Program-made: the position numbers and the translations under genes
From: Massilia agrisoli
Lineage (GTDB): Bacteria; Pseudomonadota; Gammaproteobacteria; Burkholderiales; Burkholderiaceae_D
DNA length: 64,000 bases
Direction: 5' to 3'
Assembly: GCF_020831365.1 (NCBI RefSeq)
Contig: NZ_JAJHPV010000013.1
Coordinates: 558,001-622,000 of the forward strand
Notes under the pieces: generated by a model
Database searches by the model: none
Seen by the model: only the letters and a program-made list of their open reading frames with translations
What the model was told of the DNA's origin: nothing
Shown here: positions 29,230 through 39,486 of the stretch, one piece after another
Numbering within the stretch: the stretch's first letter is position 1
How the letters are laid out: each line of letters begins with the position of its first letter

Positions 29230-30042
29230 TTATCCGCCAGGCGCCGCCGACAGGTGCTTGTCATACTTCCTGACCAGCTTCGCGAACCGCTGGCGGCCAT
29301 GTTCCGCCACCCAGTCCCACATCGCGGCGACCTGCGCCGGATGGCGCGCCTGATAATCCTTGCTCATCGCAAGCCAGATATTGTTGGTCTGGATTGGCCG
29401 TTCGAGCCGCACGACCGCATTGCCGTATTTAGCCGCGACCCAGTTATCCATGTCCCCGGGAGCGGCGACGGAAATCGCGTACCCATCGATCCGGTGGCGC
29501 ACCAGCTTTTCCAAATTGCGCTCGGTGTCCAGCGCGCCGTCGTCGACCCGGAAGCCTTGCTTGCGCAACTGCGCCACCAGGGGCGCGGCGTAATTGCTGC
29601 CGAGCCAGCGCTGGCCGAACTCGCGCGCTGGATCGTTGCTGCCCAGTGCCGTATCGCCGGCGCGCACGAAGACCACCGTATGCACGCGCAGCGCCTTGGC
29701 GACGTCAAGCTTGCCGGCCGCATCCAGCGGCAAAGCGTACAGGCCTTTGTCGGCCTCGACCGCTTCCATCGACATCACATCGATGGCGCCGGCTTTCAAC
29801 GCACTGCGCAGGCGCGCCGGCGGCAGGCGCATGGTGATGACCTTGCAGCCGGCAACCGCTGCCGCCTCGCGGATCAGGTCGACGGCGGCGCCCGCAGGGG
29901 AGGCTTCGGCGTTTCCGCTGCCGAGGAAATACGGCGGCCGGTGCTGGTCGACATACCCGAGCCGCAGCGGCGCGCATTCGGCCAGGGCGCTGCCGGCGGC
30001 CAGTAACAGTCCGAGCAGCGGCAAGAAATGGAGAGTACGCAT
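29230..30042 (-). CDS. Periplasmic substrate-binding protein, SBP_bac_3 type (270 aa)
   Basis: Signal peptide MRTLHFLPLLGLLLAAGSALAE (cleavage ALA-E). The mature protein has the bacterial extracellular solute-binding type 3 pattern: PLRLGYVDQHRPPYFLG, GAAVDLIREAAAVAGCKVITMRLPPARLRSALKAGAIDVMSMEAVEADK and a C-terminal HPAQVAAMWDWVAEHGRQRFAKLVRKY. I start at the ATG at 30042, which begins the signal peptide; an ATG nine codons earlier lacks support. No permease or ATPase gene is adjacent, so it is an orphan binding protein, or a sensor of amino-acid-like ligands. Ligand unknown. Confidence 0.82.
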   Translation of the reverse strand: MRTLHFLPLLGLLLAAGSALAECAPLRLGYVDQHRPPYFLGSGNAEASPAGAAVDLIREAAAVAGCKVITMRLPPARLRSALKAGAIDVMSMEAVEADKGLYALPLDAAGKLDVAKALRVHTVVFVRAGDTALGSNDPAREFGQRWLGSNYAAPLVAQLRKQGFRVDDGALDTERNLEKLVRHRIDGYAISVAAPGDMDNWVAAKYGNAVVRLERPIQTNNIWLAMSKDYQARHPAQVAAMWDWVAEHGRQRFAKLVRKYDKHLSAAPGG

Positions 30043-30337
30043 TAACTCAGCAATAAAGTAGACCCGCAATTATAGTCGGCAATCAAATCAGTTTGGCAAC
30101 TCCCGGCGAGAGGGGGCGGGTTGATTGAAAAGGCCGTGTTTTGGCGTTGCTGTCAATCTTTTTTGCGGACGTATCAACTTTCATAAAAATCATCGGAAAC
30201 CGCGCTAAATGTTGTTGACGATGCCATTCGGCACGCTTAGCATCGTTTGGCGCTGAGCTCGCTACGCTGATCGGGTGTCCGCCGGGCCGGCGCGCATCAA
30301 GTTACTTCATACCTATAACGAGATTGGAAAAAGAGAC

Positions 30338-31957
<1,620 letters not shown>

Positions 31958-31975
31958 GCTTCATGCGCATCAGGG

Positions 31976-32000
31976 AAGGCTGCTTCGGCAGCCTTTTTTT
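31976..32000 (+). terminator. Rho-independent terminator of the S8 protease gene
   Basis: Stem AAGGCTGC / GCAGCCTT (31976-31983, 31988-31995) with a TTCG tetraloop and a T7 run. The T run overlaps the 8-bp duplication bordering the MITE-like element that begins at 32003. Confidence 0.93.
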
Positions 32001-32002
32001 AT

Positions 32003-32200
32003 GGCTATGTCACCGTTAAGTGTGGAAGCGCTACACCCTCGTCGTTCCCGCGCACGCGGGAACCCATACTGAAGACGATCAGTAATAAAGCGATTCGACC
32101 TCCAGCGCATACATAGTATGGGTTCCCGATTTCGCGGGAAGTCGGATCCGCCAGTGGCGGGCACGACGTGCTCAATTCCATACCTAACGGTGACATAGCC
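32003..32200. mobile_element. MITE-like element, 198 bp, with 25-bp terminal inverted repeats and 8-bp target duplication
   Basis: Terminal inverted repeats at 32003-32027 (GGCTATGTCACCGTTA...) and 32176-32200 (...TAACGGTGACATAGCC) match at 23 of 25 positions. The outer flanks are identical direct repeats TTTTTTAT (31995-32002 and 32201-32208), as expected of an 8-bp target-site duplication. No coding capacity. The inside carries a copy of the CGTCGTTCCCGCG hairpin-pair repeat (32040-32168). Reading the structure as a non-autonomous transposon is inference; the repeats themselves are directly visible. Confidence 0.75.
32040..32168. repeat. Hairpin-pair repeat element, copy 5, interrupted right arm
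   Basis: Left arm 32040-32068 is complete (CGTCGTTCCCGCGCACGCGG then GAACCCATA). The right arm starts at 32117 (TATGGGTTCCCGATTTCGCG) but is broken after GCGGGAA by about 20 extra bases containing GGATCCGCCAGTGGCGG before GCACGACG at 32161-32168. It lies wholly inside the MITE-like element. Confidence 0.85.
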
Positions 32201-32307
32201 TTTTTTATTGGGCCGGCCAAAAAACGGGTGCAGGCGGCCGTCCTGCATTGTGTACAATCGGCAGCGCAGTTTTGCCGGCGCGCGGCGCCTCACCACCACG
32301 GGAAAAT

Positions 32308-32802
32308 ATGAAGAACTTTATTCTGTCGGCCTGCATGGCCTTGCTTGCCTTGTCCGCCTTTGCGGCGCCCGCTACGCCTGCCGATACGCGCGCCCAGGTC
32401 AATGCCTTCATCGATGAGTGGCATGACGATGCCGCCAACGCGCGCCTTGCCTACTTCGACAAGATGGCAAAGGACGGGATCTACATCGGCACCGACAAGA
32501 CCGAACTGTGGAACCGCGACCAGTTCAAGGCCTGGGCCAAGCGCTTCTTCGAGCGCAAGTCGGCGTGGGCCTTCAAGGCCACCAAGCGCAATGTCTACAT
32601 GTCCGAAGACCAGCAATTCATCTGGTTCGACGAGCTGCTCGATACGCAGATGGGCGTGTGCCAGGCAAGCGGGGTGATCCGCAAGAGCGGCAAGGGATTC
32701 GAGATCCAGCATTACCAGCTGTCGATCGCCGTGCCGAACGAGGTGGCCGACAAGGTCACGAAAACCATCAAGGACCACGAAGCCGGCGCGCGCGCCAAAT
32801 AA
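32308..32802 (+). CDS. Secreted SnoaL/NTF2-like protein (164 aa)
   Basis: Signal peptide [22 protein letters not shown]. The mature part has the DUF4440/SnoaL-like pattern: [114 protein letters not shown]. This fold (cone-shaped alpha+beta) often serves as a small-molecule binding or isomerase scaffold, so no reaction can be named. The ATG at 32308 begins the signal peptide. The gluQ gene starts 25 bp downstream. Confidence 0.85.
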   Translation: MKNFILSACMALLALSAFAAPATPADTRAQVNAFIDEWHDDAANARLAYFDKMAKDGIYIGTDKTELWNRDQFKAWAKRFFERKSAWAFKATKRNVYMSEDQQFIWFDELLDTQMGVCQASGVIRKSGKGFEIQHYQLSIAVPNEVADKVTKTIKDHEAGARAK

Positions 32803-32827
32803 GGCGCAGGCGACCAGGGCAGCAACG

Positions 32828-33727
32828 ATGCACAGCACTTACACAGGTCGCTTCGCCCCATCGCCGACCGGGCCGCTACACGCCGGCTCGGTGGTGGCGG
32901 CGGTCGCCAGCTACCTGGATGCGCGCGCCCACCACGGTCGCTGGCTGGTGCGCATCGAAGACATCGATGAAGGCCGCACCGTACCTGGCGCCGCCGAAGG
33001 CATCCTGCAAGTGCTCGCCGCGCTGGGCATGCAGCATGACGGCGAGGTGGTCTGGCAAAGCGCGCGCAAGGCGCTGTACCAGGCGGCCGCCGACAGCATC
33101 GCCGCCCACACCTTCGGCTGCGGCTGCAACCGCCGCGAAATCGCCGATTCGCGCCTGGGCCTCGCACCCGACGGCTCGGCAATTTACCCCGGCACCTGCC
33201 GCGATGGCCTGGCGGCCGGGCGCAGCGCGCGCAGTGTGCGCGTGCGCGTCCCAGGCCCGGGCGAAGAAGGCGAGACGATCTCGTTCACCGACCGCTTTGC
33301 CGGCACTGTCACCCAGCACCTGGCCAGCGAATCGGGCGACTTTGTGCTCAAGCGCGCCGACGGCTTCTGGGCCTACCAGCTGGCCGTGGTCGTCGACGAC
33401 GCCGACCAGCGCGTCACCGACGTTGTGCGTGGCACCGACCTGATCGACTCGACCGCGCGCCAGATCTACCTGCAACGGCTGCTGGGCGTGCCCACCCCGC
33501 GCTACCTGCACGTGCCAGTGGTGCGCAACGCGCAGGGCGAAAAGCTGTCCAAGCAAACCGGCGCCGTGGCGGTGACCCCGGGCGACGAGCAGGCGGCGCT
33601 GGCCGTGCTGCGGCAAGCGGCCACCTTCCTCGGCCTGCCACCGATGCAGGCGGCAAGCGTCAGCCAGTTCTGGCAGGCAGCCATACCGGCATGGGATGCG
33701 CTGCTAAGGCAACGCGGCGCGGTGTAG
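32828..33727 (+). CDS. gluQ: Glutamyl-Q tRNA(Asp) synthetase (299 aa)
   Basis: Truncated class I glutamyl-tRNA synthetase paralogue that attaches Glu to queuosine 34 of tRNA-Asp. [27 protein letters not shown] contains the HIGH-type motif (HAGS). Zinc ligands are in [11 protein letters not shown] and YPGTCRDG. The KMSKS-type loop is [27 protein letters not shown] is the GluRS ATP/Glu-site region. It lacks the anticodon-binding half, and the 299-aa length is right for GluQRS. It lies 25 bp behind the SnoaL-like gene and is convergent with the CHRD gene. Confidence 0.95.
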   Translation: MHSTYTGRFAPSPTGPLHAGSVVAAVASYLDARAHHGRWLVRIEDIDEGRTVPGAAEGILQVLAALGMQHDGEVVWQSARKALYQAAADSIAAHTFGCGCNRREIADSRLGLAPDGSAIYPGTCRDGLAAGRSARSVRVRVPGPGEEGETISFTDRFAGTVTQHLASESGDFVLKRADGFWAYQLAVVVDDADQRVTDVVRGTDLIDSTARQIYLQRLLGVPTPRYLHVPVVRNAQGEKLSKQTGAVAVTPGDEQAALAVLRQAATFLGLPPMQAASVSQFWQAAIPAWDALLRQRGAV

Positions 33728-33730
33728 CGC

Positions 33731-33754
33731 CAGGCGCCCGTCTAGGTGCGCCTG
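33731..33754. terminator. Inverted repeat between convergent gluQ and CHRD genes
   Basis: CAGGCGC (33731-33737) and GCGCCTG (33748-33754) with a 10-base loop. It lies 3 bp after the gluQ stop and overlaps the 3' end of the CHRD gene. No T run follows, so its terminator function is uncertain. Confidence 0.35.
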
Positions 33755-34338
33755 CGCCGGCCCCATAATCCAAGCGCCCCGATACCGAGCACCAGCATGC
33801 CCCAGGTCGACGGCTCAGGAATGGGCGCCGCCACCAGGAAGCCGCGGATTTCGCCGCCGGGATACTGGGAGGTATGGATGTTGAAATAGCCCTGGTTGCT
33901 TGCCAGCCCGCTCAGCAGTGCGGCGCGGGCCGCATCCACGGTGCCGCCATTTGCCGTGATGTAAGCCGGGTTGTAGAACGATGCGTCAGCCAGGCTGAAG
34001 GTGCGTTCGTACAGTCCGGTAGTCACCCCGCTCGGAAACTCGGGAAAGCTCGGCGTGGCGGTGGCGACACCTGCCGTGCCCATCAGCGGGTCCGCCGTGC
34101 AGCAGTGGATGTGCGCGGCGGTGGTAGTGCCCAGCAGGTCGAAGAACGGGACATTCATGCTCATCGTGAGCGCGACGTCGTCGACGATGAAGAAGGCGAC
34201 GCCATAGCCAGGCGATGCATTCGGCGGAGCTTCCGCCGGACCGCTCATGGTGGCGCGATAGTACAAGGTGTCAGCGAAGGCGGCCGGGGTGGCGACCATT
34301 GCTAGCGCAAGCGCAAGTAGTGAGATAAACCGTTTCAT
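33742..34338 (-). CDS. CHRD-domain protein with PEP-CTERM sorting signal (198 aa)
   Basis: Signal peptide MKRFISLLALALAMVATPAAFAD. The body has the CHRD (chordin-like) pattern: YYRATMSGPAEAPPNASPGYGVAFFIVDD, TTTAAHIHC, TYERTFSLADASFYNPAYI-like segment and QGYFNIHTSQYPGGEIRGFL, where the IH...NIH...PGGEIRG elements are typical. The C-terminus is a PEP-CTERM tail: PIPEPSTWGMLVLGIGALGLWGRRRR, i.e. sorting motif, one membrane helix and an Arg cluster, processed by an exosortase elsewhere in the genome. The ATG at 34338 has GGAGC upstream. Likely exported to the cell surface or matrix. Confidence 0.93.
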   Translation of the reverse strand: MKRFISLLALALAMVATPAAFADTLYYRATMSGPAEAPPNASPGYGVAFFIVDDVALTMSMNVPFFDLLGTTTAAHIHCCTADPLMGTAGVATATPSFPEFPSGVTTGLYERTFSLADASFYNPAYITANGGTVDAARAALLSGLASNQGYFNIHTSQYPGGEIRGFLVAAPIPEPSTWGMLVLGIGALGLWGRRRRT

Positions 34339-34498
34339 TTTTTTTGCTCCGGTTAGTGTCAAAGTGCGGATCATGCGATACCCGTTAGATGAACTGCGCC
34401 TTGATTTAAGCACCGAAGCCGGTGCGGCGGCGCGCGGGTGGATCGCTTTCCGACTTACATTTTTCCGTAGCAAATTTCCCTGGATGAGCCAGCGCGCC

Positions 34499-34966
34499 TC
34501 AGGACGTGCGCTTCTTCTGCACCGTGATGCGGCCGTCGGCCTCGAGGAACATGTATTCCATCTCGTCGAGCTTGCAATCGCATTCGCGCATCGACTCCTG
34601 CACTTCCTCGTCGGACAGGCGGCATTTTTTGATGACTTCCTCGTACAGCGCGCCGTCGCGGCCCAGCAGTACGGCGGTACCGTCGAGCACCTTCGACATC
34701 TTCTCGCTGTGCGACGACAGGAACGCCATGAGCATGTTCAGCGCCACCAGCACCGCGGCCACGATCAGGCCGCCCCCAATCGACTGGTCGCCGCCGTTGA
34801 GCGCGTTGGAGACCGATTCGCTCAGCAGCATGACCACCAGCAGGTCGAAGGGCGTGAACTGCCCGACCGTACGGCGCCCTGACACCCGCACCATGACCAG
34901 CAGCACCAGGTAGACAACCGTGCCGCGCACGACAAATTCCCACCACGGATATTCCATGTCGAACAT
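34499..34966 (-). CDS. DUF421/YetF-type membrane protein (155 aa)
   Basis: N-terminal membrane part (about residues 5-85) with hydrophobic helices in FVVRGTVVYLVLLVMVRVSGRRTVGQFTPFDLLVVMLLSESVSNALNGGDQSIGGGLIVAAVLVALNMLMAFLS, the hallmark DUF421 sequence (GRRTVGQFTPFDLL). A cytoplasmic C-terminal domain of about 65 residues follows (EEVIKKCRLSDEEVQESMRECDCKLDEMEYMFLEADGRITVQKK). Function is unknown. I start at the ATG at 34966, which has GGGGG nine bases upstream; ATGs further up (to 35038) lack such a site. Confidence 0.9.
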   Translation of the reverse strand: MFDMEYPWWEFVVRGTVVYLVLLVMVRVSGRRTVGQFTPFDLLVVMLLSESVSNALNGGDQSIGGGLIVAAVLVALNMLMAFLSSHSEKMSKVLDGTAVLLGRDGALYEEVIKKCRLSDEEVQESMRECDCKLDEMEYMFLEADGRITVQKKRTS

Positions 34967-35044
34967 GTGATTCCCCCGCAACATCTGCCTGAACTGTATA
35001 GCGTTATCTTTACATATCGTAAATAAACGCGCCAACACCGCAAG

Positions 35045-35242
35045 TCAGTCGTGCGCGCGGGGCCCAGGGTGGCGCAACTGCCATTCGGCCAGCTTGATGC
35101 GGTAGCGTTCCATGGCGTCCTCGTACAGGTCGAAAATGCACGGCGAGCAACCGCCCAGGCAGCAGTCTTCCAGCGCGGGCTGGTGCGGCGGGCGGGGACG
35201 CGGATCGGGGGACTGCGCCGGCGGCGCGGGCTTGGGCTTCAC
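35045..35242 (-). CDS. Oxidoreductase-like domain protein (65 aa)
   Basis: Very small protein with the Cys-rich Oxidored-like motif DCCLGGCSPCIFDLYEDAMERYRIKLAEW (residues about 26-54; CCxxGCxxC...YxxxxxxY), preceded by a Pro-rich leader. The domain is found in the N-terminus of many eukaryotic and bacterial short proteins of unknown function. Its ATG overlaps the blaI-like stop by 4 bp (ATGA), so the two form one transcript. Confidence 0.8.
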   Translation of the reverse strand: MKPKPAPPAQSPDPRPRPPHQPALEDCCLGGCSPCIFDLYEDAMERYRIKLAEWQLRHPGPRAHD

Positions 35243-35622
35243 TTGTCGCGGTCAAGGATGGCCTGGATCTCGGCCCGTTCGCGTTCGCTGACATGGCCGC
35301 CACGCAGCGCCGCAAGAATCAGGTCCTTGCCGGAGCCGGCAAACGCCTTGTTGATAAGGTCTTTGATCAGGCTGGTTTGCCAGGTGTCCTGCGGCTGTGC
35401 CGGCGAATACACATGGGCGCGCTGGCTCTCGTCGCGCAGCAGCAGGCCCTTGGTGTGCATCATCTGCAGCAGGCGCAGCACGTTCGCATACGCCATGTCC
35501 GGGCGGACGGCGACTGCGGCCTCGTGCACCTGGCGCGCCGTAGCCGGCCCAAGCTGCCACAGCAGCCGCAGCATCTCCAGCTCGGAGGCGGTTGGCTTCG
35601 GTACGTTGGCAGGGCTGGTCAT
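35239..35622 (-). CDS. BlaI/MecI/CopY-family transcriptional repressor (127 aa)
   Basis: Winged-helix repressor: KPTASELEMLRLLWQLGPATARQVHEAAVAVRPDMAYANVLRLLQMMHTKGLLLRDESQRAHVYSPAQP at about residues 8-76, the BlaI DNA-binding domain, followed by a C-terminal dimerisation part with LIKDLINKAFAGSGKDLILAAL. A matching operator lies 39 bp upstream (35661-35680). No M56-type sensor protease (BlaR) gene is adjacent, so the signal is unknown. It is cotranscribed with the 65-aa Cys-rich gene. CopY-type members sense copper; a copper-binding protein gene lies divergently, about 310 bp away. Confidence 0.9.
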   Translation of the reverse strand: MTSPANVPKPTASELEMLRLLWQLGPATARQVHEAAVAVRPDMAYANVLRLLQMMHTKGLLLRDESQRAHVYSPAQPQDTWQTSLIKDLINKAFAGSGKDLILAALRGGHVSERERAEIQAILDRDK

Positions 35623-35660
35623 GGCAGGGACAGGAGTAGGGATGAACCTAGAATAAATGA

Positions 35661-35680
35661 TCTAGACGAAAATGTCTAGA
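35661..35680. promoter_or_regulatory. Probable BlaI-type operator
   Basis: Inverted repeat TCTAGAC-N6-GTCTAGA at 35661-35667 and 35674-35680, 39 bp upstream of the BlaI-like gene. Position and symmetry suggest autoregulation. The sequence is perfect in both arms. Confidence 0.75.
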
Positions 35681-35932
35681 GAGCGCGGCCGCGGACGGGT
35701 GCAAATGCATCGAACTCGAACGGTGGTGCGCGGGTCATATCTAAACGGCACGCGATTGGACCGGCGCGAGTATCCCTATGAAGCAACATGTATGCCGGGT
35801 GTTGCCGTAAATGAGCAAAGATTTCGCCCAGTGCAGCTGTTCGGCTGAGAAGCGCAGGCAAGGTGCCGACTTACGCTAGTTGGCCAAGCGGCAGTCGGGC
35901 GTCACCGATCCCATCCAATAAGGAGTGATAAC
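35681..35932. other. Intergenic region between the repressor and the copper-binding protein
   Basis: About 250 bp with no recognised gene. It holds the promoters of both divergent genes. An AGGAG site lies just before the GTG at 35933. No other hairpin or operator is visible. Confidence 0.5.
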
Positions 35933-36313
35933 GTGGCACAACAACAATACCAAGCCTGTATCGATGCGTGCAATGCGTGCGCGGATGCCTGTGACCTTTG
36001 CGCTGCCTCTTGCCTGCAAGAGCAGGACGTCAAGATGATGGCGCGTTGCATTGCGCTGGACATGGACTGCGCCCAGATCTGCCGCCTGGCGGCCTCCTAC
36101 ATGGCGCGTTCCAGCGAGTTTGCGGCGGCGGTATGCCAGATGTGCGCCGACGTGTGCGACAGTTGCGCCGATGAATGCGCAAAGCACCAGATGGCCCACT
36201 GCCAGGAGTGCGCGCAGGCTTGCCGCCGCTGTGCCGACGAGTGCCGCCGCATGGCTGGCATGGCGCAGCCGGGACAGGGCGCAAGCACGGGCGCTGGCGC
36301 GCACGCGCACTAA
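35933..36313 (+). CDS. Four-helix-bundle copper-binding protein, Csp/DUF326 type (126 aa)
   Basis: Cys-rich helical protein: CIDACNACADACDLCAASC (residues 8-26), CIALDMDCAQICRLAASYM, CQMCADVCDSCADECAKHQMAHCQECAQACRRCADECRRMAG. The regular CxxxCxxC spacing along helices fits the copper storage protein (Csp) family, which stores many Cu(I) ions in a four-helix bundle. There is no signal peptide, so a cytosolic Csp3-like type. The GTG start at 35933 follows AGGAG at good spacing. A His-rich C-terminus (GAHAH) may also bind metal. Confidence 0.92.
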   Translation: MAQQQYQACIDACNACADACDLCAASCLQEQDVKMMARCIALDMDCAQICRLAASYMARSSEFAAAVCQMCADVCDSCADECAKHQMAHCQECAQACRRCADECRRMAGMAQPGQGASTGAGAHAH

Positions 36314-36345
36314 GAAACGCCAGGTGAAGCGGCGCGGGGCCTGGC

Positions 36346-37026
36346 TCAGGTCTCGGCCCATTGGCGCAGCAGGTTGTGGTAGTGCGAAGTGAGCCCAACC
36401 AGCTCTTCGCAGTCGCCAAGGCGCGCGCGCAGGCGTTGGATGTTCTGGTCGAGGTCGAGCAGCATGCTCCGGCGGGCGTCGTCGCGCACCATGCTTTGCA
36501 GCCAGAAGAACGCGCAGATGCGGTCCCCGCGCGTGACCGGCGCCACCTTGTGCACGCTGGATGATGGGTACACCACCAGGTCGCCCGCGGCCAGCTTGAC
36601 CTCGTGCGCGCCGTAGGTATCCATCACCGTCAGTTCGCCGCCATCGTACTCATCCGGTTCGGACAGAAACAGGGTGGCCGACACATCGGTGCGCAGTGGC
36701 ACGGGAGTGCCGGGAACCTGGCGGACCGCACCGTCCACGTGGGCGCCATATTCCTCGCCCACGCCGTAGCGGTTGAACAGCGGCGGCACGATGCGCAGCG
36801 GCAGGGCCGCCGCGAAGAACATCGGGTTCGCCGCCAGTGCCGCCAGCACCAGCTGCCCGAGCTCGCGCGACAGCGGCGATGCTTCGGGCAGCTGGCGGTT
36901 ACGCTTGACCTGCGCGCCTTGCTGCCCCACCGTCGCGCGGCCGTCCACCCAGCCGGACTGGTCGAGCTGCGCGCGCATCGATGCGACCTGGTCGCGCGTA
37001 AGTACGGCTGGGATGTGGAGCATCAT
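36346..37026 (-). CDS. piuC: PKHD-type Fe(II)/2-oxoglutarate hydroxylase PiuC (226 aa)
   Basis: 2-oxoglutarate/Fe(II) dioxygenase. [17 protein letters not shown] gives the HxD iron ligands (His about 97), and [28 protein letters not shown] has the distal His and the Arg that binds 2-oxoglutarate. The N-terminus [45 protein letters not shown] is the usual PiuC start. It lies 14 bp downstream of a Fiu-like TonB receptor, the standard pairing in iron-acquisition operons, so it is expected to be under the Fur box at 39455. Confidence 0.95.
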   Translation of the reverse strand: MMLHIPAVLTRDQVASMRAQLDQSGWVDGRATVGQQGAQVKRNRQLPEASPLSRELGQLVLAALAANPMFFAAALPLRIVPPLFNRYGVGEEYGAHVDGAVRQVPGTPVPLRTDVSATLFLSEPDEYDGGELTVMDTYGAHEVKLAAGDLVVYPSSSVHKVAPVTRGDRICAFFWLQSMVRDDARRSMLLDLDQNIQRLRARLGDCEELVGLTSHYHNLLRQWAET

Positions 37027-37040
37027 GGCGGGGCAGGTTC

Positions 37041-39341
37041 CTAGAAGCGGATGTTGGCGGTCAGGCTGGCCGAACGGGGCGCGCCTGGGGTGTAGCGGTA
37101 GCCGCTCTTGTTGATCGCAGCAATGTACTGCTCGTCGCCAAGGTTGTACACGTTCAGCTGGAGTTCCACGTTCTTGCTCAGGTTATACGACGCCATCGCA
37201 TCGAACACCCAGTACGAATCGGCATACGCCGGGGTGCCGACAGCGCCGTCGCTGCCGCGCAGGAGCTTGTCGACGAAGCGCGCGCCGCCGCCCAGCTTTA
37301 GGCCAATCGGCAGGGTGTACGAGGTCCACGCGGTGAAGGCCTGCTTTGGCGTGTAGCTCAGGTTGTTGATGCCGCTGGCGGTCACCACTTTGCCCACTTC
37401 AACTTCGGTATCCATCCGGGTATAGCCCGCGCTGGCCAGCCAGTTGCGCGCCACTTCGCCGGTTACGCCGATCTCCACGCCCTGTACGCGCTTGCGGCCG
37501 GTCTGGTAGTACTGCAGGTCGACCGGGTCCTGTTCGACTTCTTTCTTCACGGTGGTCTGGTAGAGCGCCGCGGACAGCGACAGCTTACGCTTTAACAGGT
37601 CCCATTTGGCGCCAATTTCGGCGGTGGTCGAATCCTGCGGCTCGAAACGCGGGTTGGAAGCGCTGTTGGCCGAATTCGACAGCACCAGGTTGGTACCGGG
37701 CGGCTGCCTGGAAGTCGCAAGCAGCGCGTACACGCTGCTCTCCGGCGTTGGCTTGTAGAGTGCCGATACCTTGCCGTTGACCAGCGTGTCGGCCGTGTCG
37801 AGCGCCGTCGCCACCAGGGTGCCAACCGGCAGGGCAGGGTGGGAGCGCGCTGTCGACAGCGTCATGCTGTTGTAGTCGATATCGAAATGGTCCGCCCGCA
37901 CGCCGGCGTTGAAGATCCACTTGTCGCCGACACGCAGGGTGTCGAACAGATACAGGCTTTGCGTGTCGACCCTGGCGTCGGAGTGCACGCCGTTGCGTAC
38001 CGGGTTCAGCCCGGCGACCGGCAGGAACGGATCGGGCGCATACAGCGGTGCCGGCGCCAGCGAGCCGAGGCCATCGTAGCCGTAGGTCTTCTGCTTTTCG
38101 CGGGTCAGCTCAAGGCCGGCTACCACCGTGTGGCTGACGGCGCCGGTGTCGAAGTCGAGCGTCAGCGCGGTCTGGTTGGTCAGGATCTCATTGGACTGGT
38201 CCTTCACCGTGCGAAGCGTGCGCGCCAGGGTCCAGCCGGCCGGGTTGGCCTGGTCCGGCGTCACCAGGTTGGCGGTATTTCCCATGAAGGCGGTCAGCAG
38301 GTAGTCCTGTGCGGTTTTTCCGTAGCGGGAGGTGTTCTGCAACCTCGCGCCGCGTGCGAAGTCGTGCTCGACCTTAAAGGTCAGCATGTCCGCCTTGACC
38401 TTGTCGTAGTCGGTGGCGGAGCCGTAGAAGCCTTTCGGGTCGACCGGCGCGGCGCTGGCCAGGAACGGGCGCTTCGGGTCAGGGCTGCTGTAGCCCGGCA
38501 GGCCGATGGTCGGCACGCCGCCGTCGGGGGTATTGTCCTGGTCGACGTGCAGGAAGTTCAGGTAGGCGCGGGTGCGGCCGTTCAGGCCGAAGGCGAATGA
38601 TGGCGCGACCGCCCAGCGCTTGTTGTTGACGATGTCGCGGGCCGGGTTGCCGCTGTCTTGCGCCATCACGTTGAGGCGGAAGGCGGTGCCGCTTTGTGCG
38701 TTGATGACGCGGTTGACGTCCGCGGTGGCGCGCTTGACGCTGCCGGTGCCGGCCGTGACCGTGCCGCTGAAGGCGTCTTCCACCGACGCCTGCTTGCTGA
38801 CCAGGTTGACCGAGCCGGTTGGCGCGGCGCGGCCATTGTCGGTGCCGGCCGGGCCTTTCAGCACATCGACCTGTTCGATGTTGAACACATCGCGCGACAC
38901 CGAACCGATGTCGCGTACGCCGTCGACGTAGATGCTGGTCGACGAGTCGAAGCCGCGCATGTAGATCGCGTCGCCGGTCGTGGTGTTGCCGTTCTCGCCG
39001 AGGAAGAAGGTGCCGACGCCCGGGGTATTGCGCAGCGCTTCCGTCAGGGTCACCGCGCCTTGCTGCTGGATCAGTTCCTTCCTGATGACGGTGATGGTCT
39101 GCGCGGTGTTGACCAGCTCCTCGGTGTACTTCGGCGACGATGCCTTGTCCGCCTTGAAGTCGTTTTCCGCGGCGCCGTTGACCGTCACTTCCGGCATCGC
39201 GCGGGCGTGGTTCGGGTGCTGGTGCGCGCTGTCGGGCGGGTTGCCGGCGTGGGCTGCAACCGGCAGCAGCATGGCGGCCAGGGTTGCGTTGATGTGGAGG
39301 TTGAAACTGTTCGCGTGCTTGCGGCTTTTGATCGTGGCCAT
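37041..39341 (-). CDS. fiu: TonB-dependent catecholate siderophore receptor, Fiu-like (766 aa)
   Basis: Outer-membrane beta-barrel receptor. The signal region covers about residues 1-31 (ending VAAHAG). The plug domain has [108 protein letters not shown], and the C-terminus ends in a barrel strand with terminal Phe ([14 protein letters not shown]). Length and the YMRGFD...IYVDGVRD motifs match Fiu/CirA-type receptors. piuC follows by 14 bp. A Fur box lies 114 bp upstream. Confidence 0.92.
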   Translation of the reverse strand: MATIKSRKHANSFNLHINATLAAMLLPVAAHAGNPPDSAHQHPNHARAMPEVTVNGAAENDFKADKASSPKYTEELVNTAQTITVIRKELIQQQGAVTLTEALRNTPGVGTFFLGENGNTTTGDAIYMRGFDSSTSIYVDGVRDIGSVSRDVFNIEQVDVLKGPAGTDNGRAAPTGSVNLVSKQASVEDAFSGTVTAGTGSVKRATADVNRVINAQSGTAFRLNVMAQDSGNPARDIVNNKRWAVAPSFAFGLNGRTRAYLNFLHVDQDNTPDGGVPTIGLPGYSSPDPKRPFLASAAPVDPKGFYGSATDYDKVKADMLTFKVEHDFARGARLQNTSRYGKTAQDYLLTAFMGNTANLVTPDQANPAGWTLARTLRTVKDQSNEILTNQTALTLDFDTGAVSHTVVAGLELTREKQKTYGYDGLGSLAPAPLYAPDPFLPVAGLNPVRNGVHSDARVDTQSLYLFDTLRVGDKWIFNAGVRADHFDIDYNSMTLSTARSHPALPVGTLVATALDTADTLVNGKVSALYKPTPESSVYALLATSRQPPGTNLVLSNSANSASNPRFEPQDSTTAEIGAKWDLLKRKLSLSAALYQTTVKKEVEQDPVDLQYYQTGRKRVQGVEIGVTGEVARNWLASAGYTRMDTEVEVGKVVTASGINNLSYTPKQAFTAWTSYTLPIGLKLGGGARFVDKLLRGSDGAVGTPAYADSYWVFDAMASYNLSKNVELQLNVYNLGDEQYIAAINKSGYRYTPGAPRSASLTANIRF

Positions 39342-39454
39342 GGGTTCTTTTCTTGAGTTATATGGCGCTGGCTACTGAACAGCGCGAACTCTGAAGAGGG
39401 CGGCTACTGATGGCTTGCGATGGCAGGATTGTAATCAAACATCCAGAATATGTA

Positions 39455-39473
39455 AATGAGAATCGTTATCATT
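39455..39473. promoter_or_regulatory. Fur box upstream of the siderophore receptor
   Basis: AATGAGAATCGTTATCATT closely matches the 19-bp Fur consensus GATAATGATAATCATTATC. It lies between the receptor start (39341) and the end of the reductase gene. Iron-loaded Fur would repress fiu-piuC. Confidence 0.88.
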
Positions 39474-39486
39474 CAGGATGTTGTGC

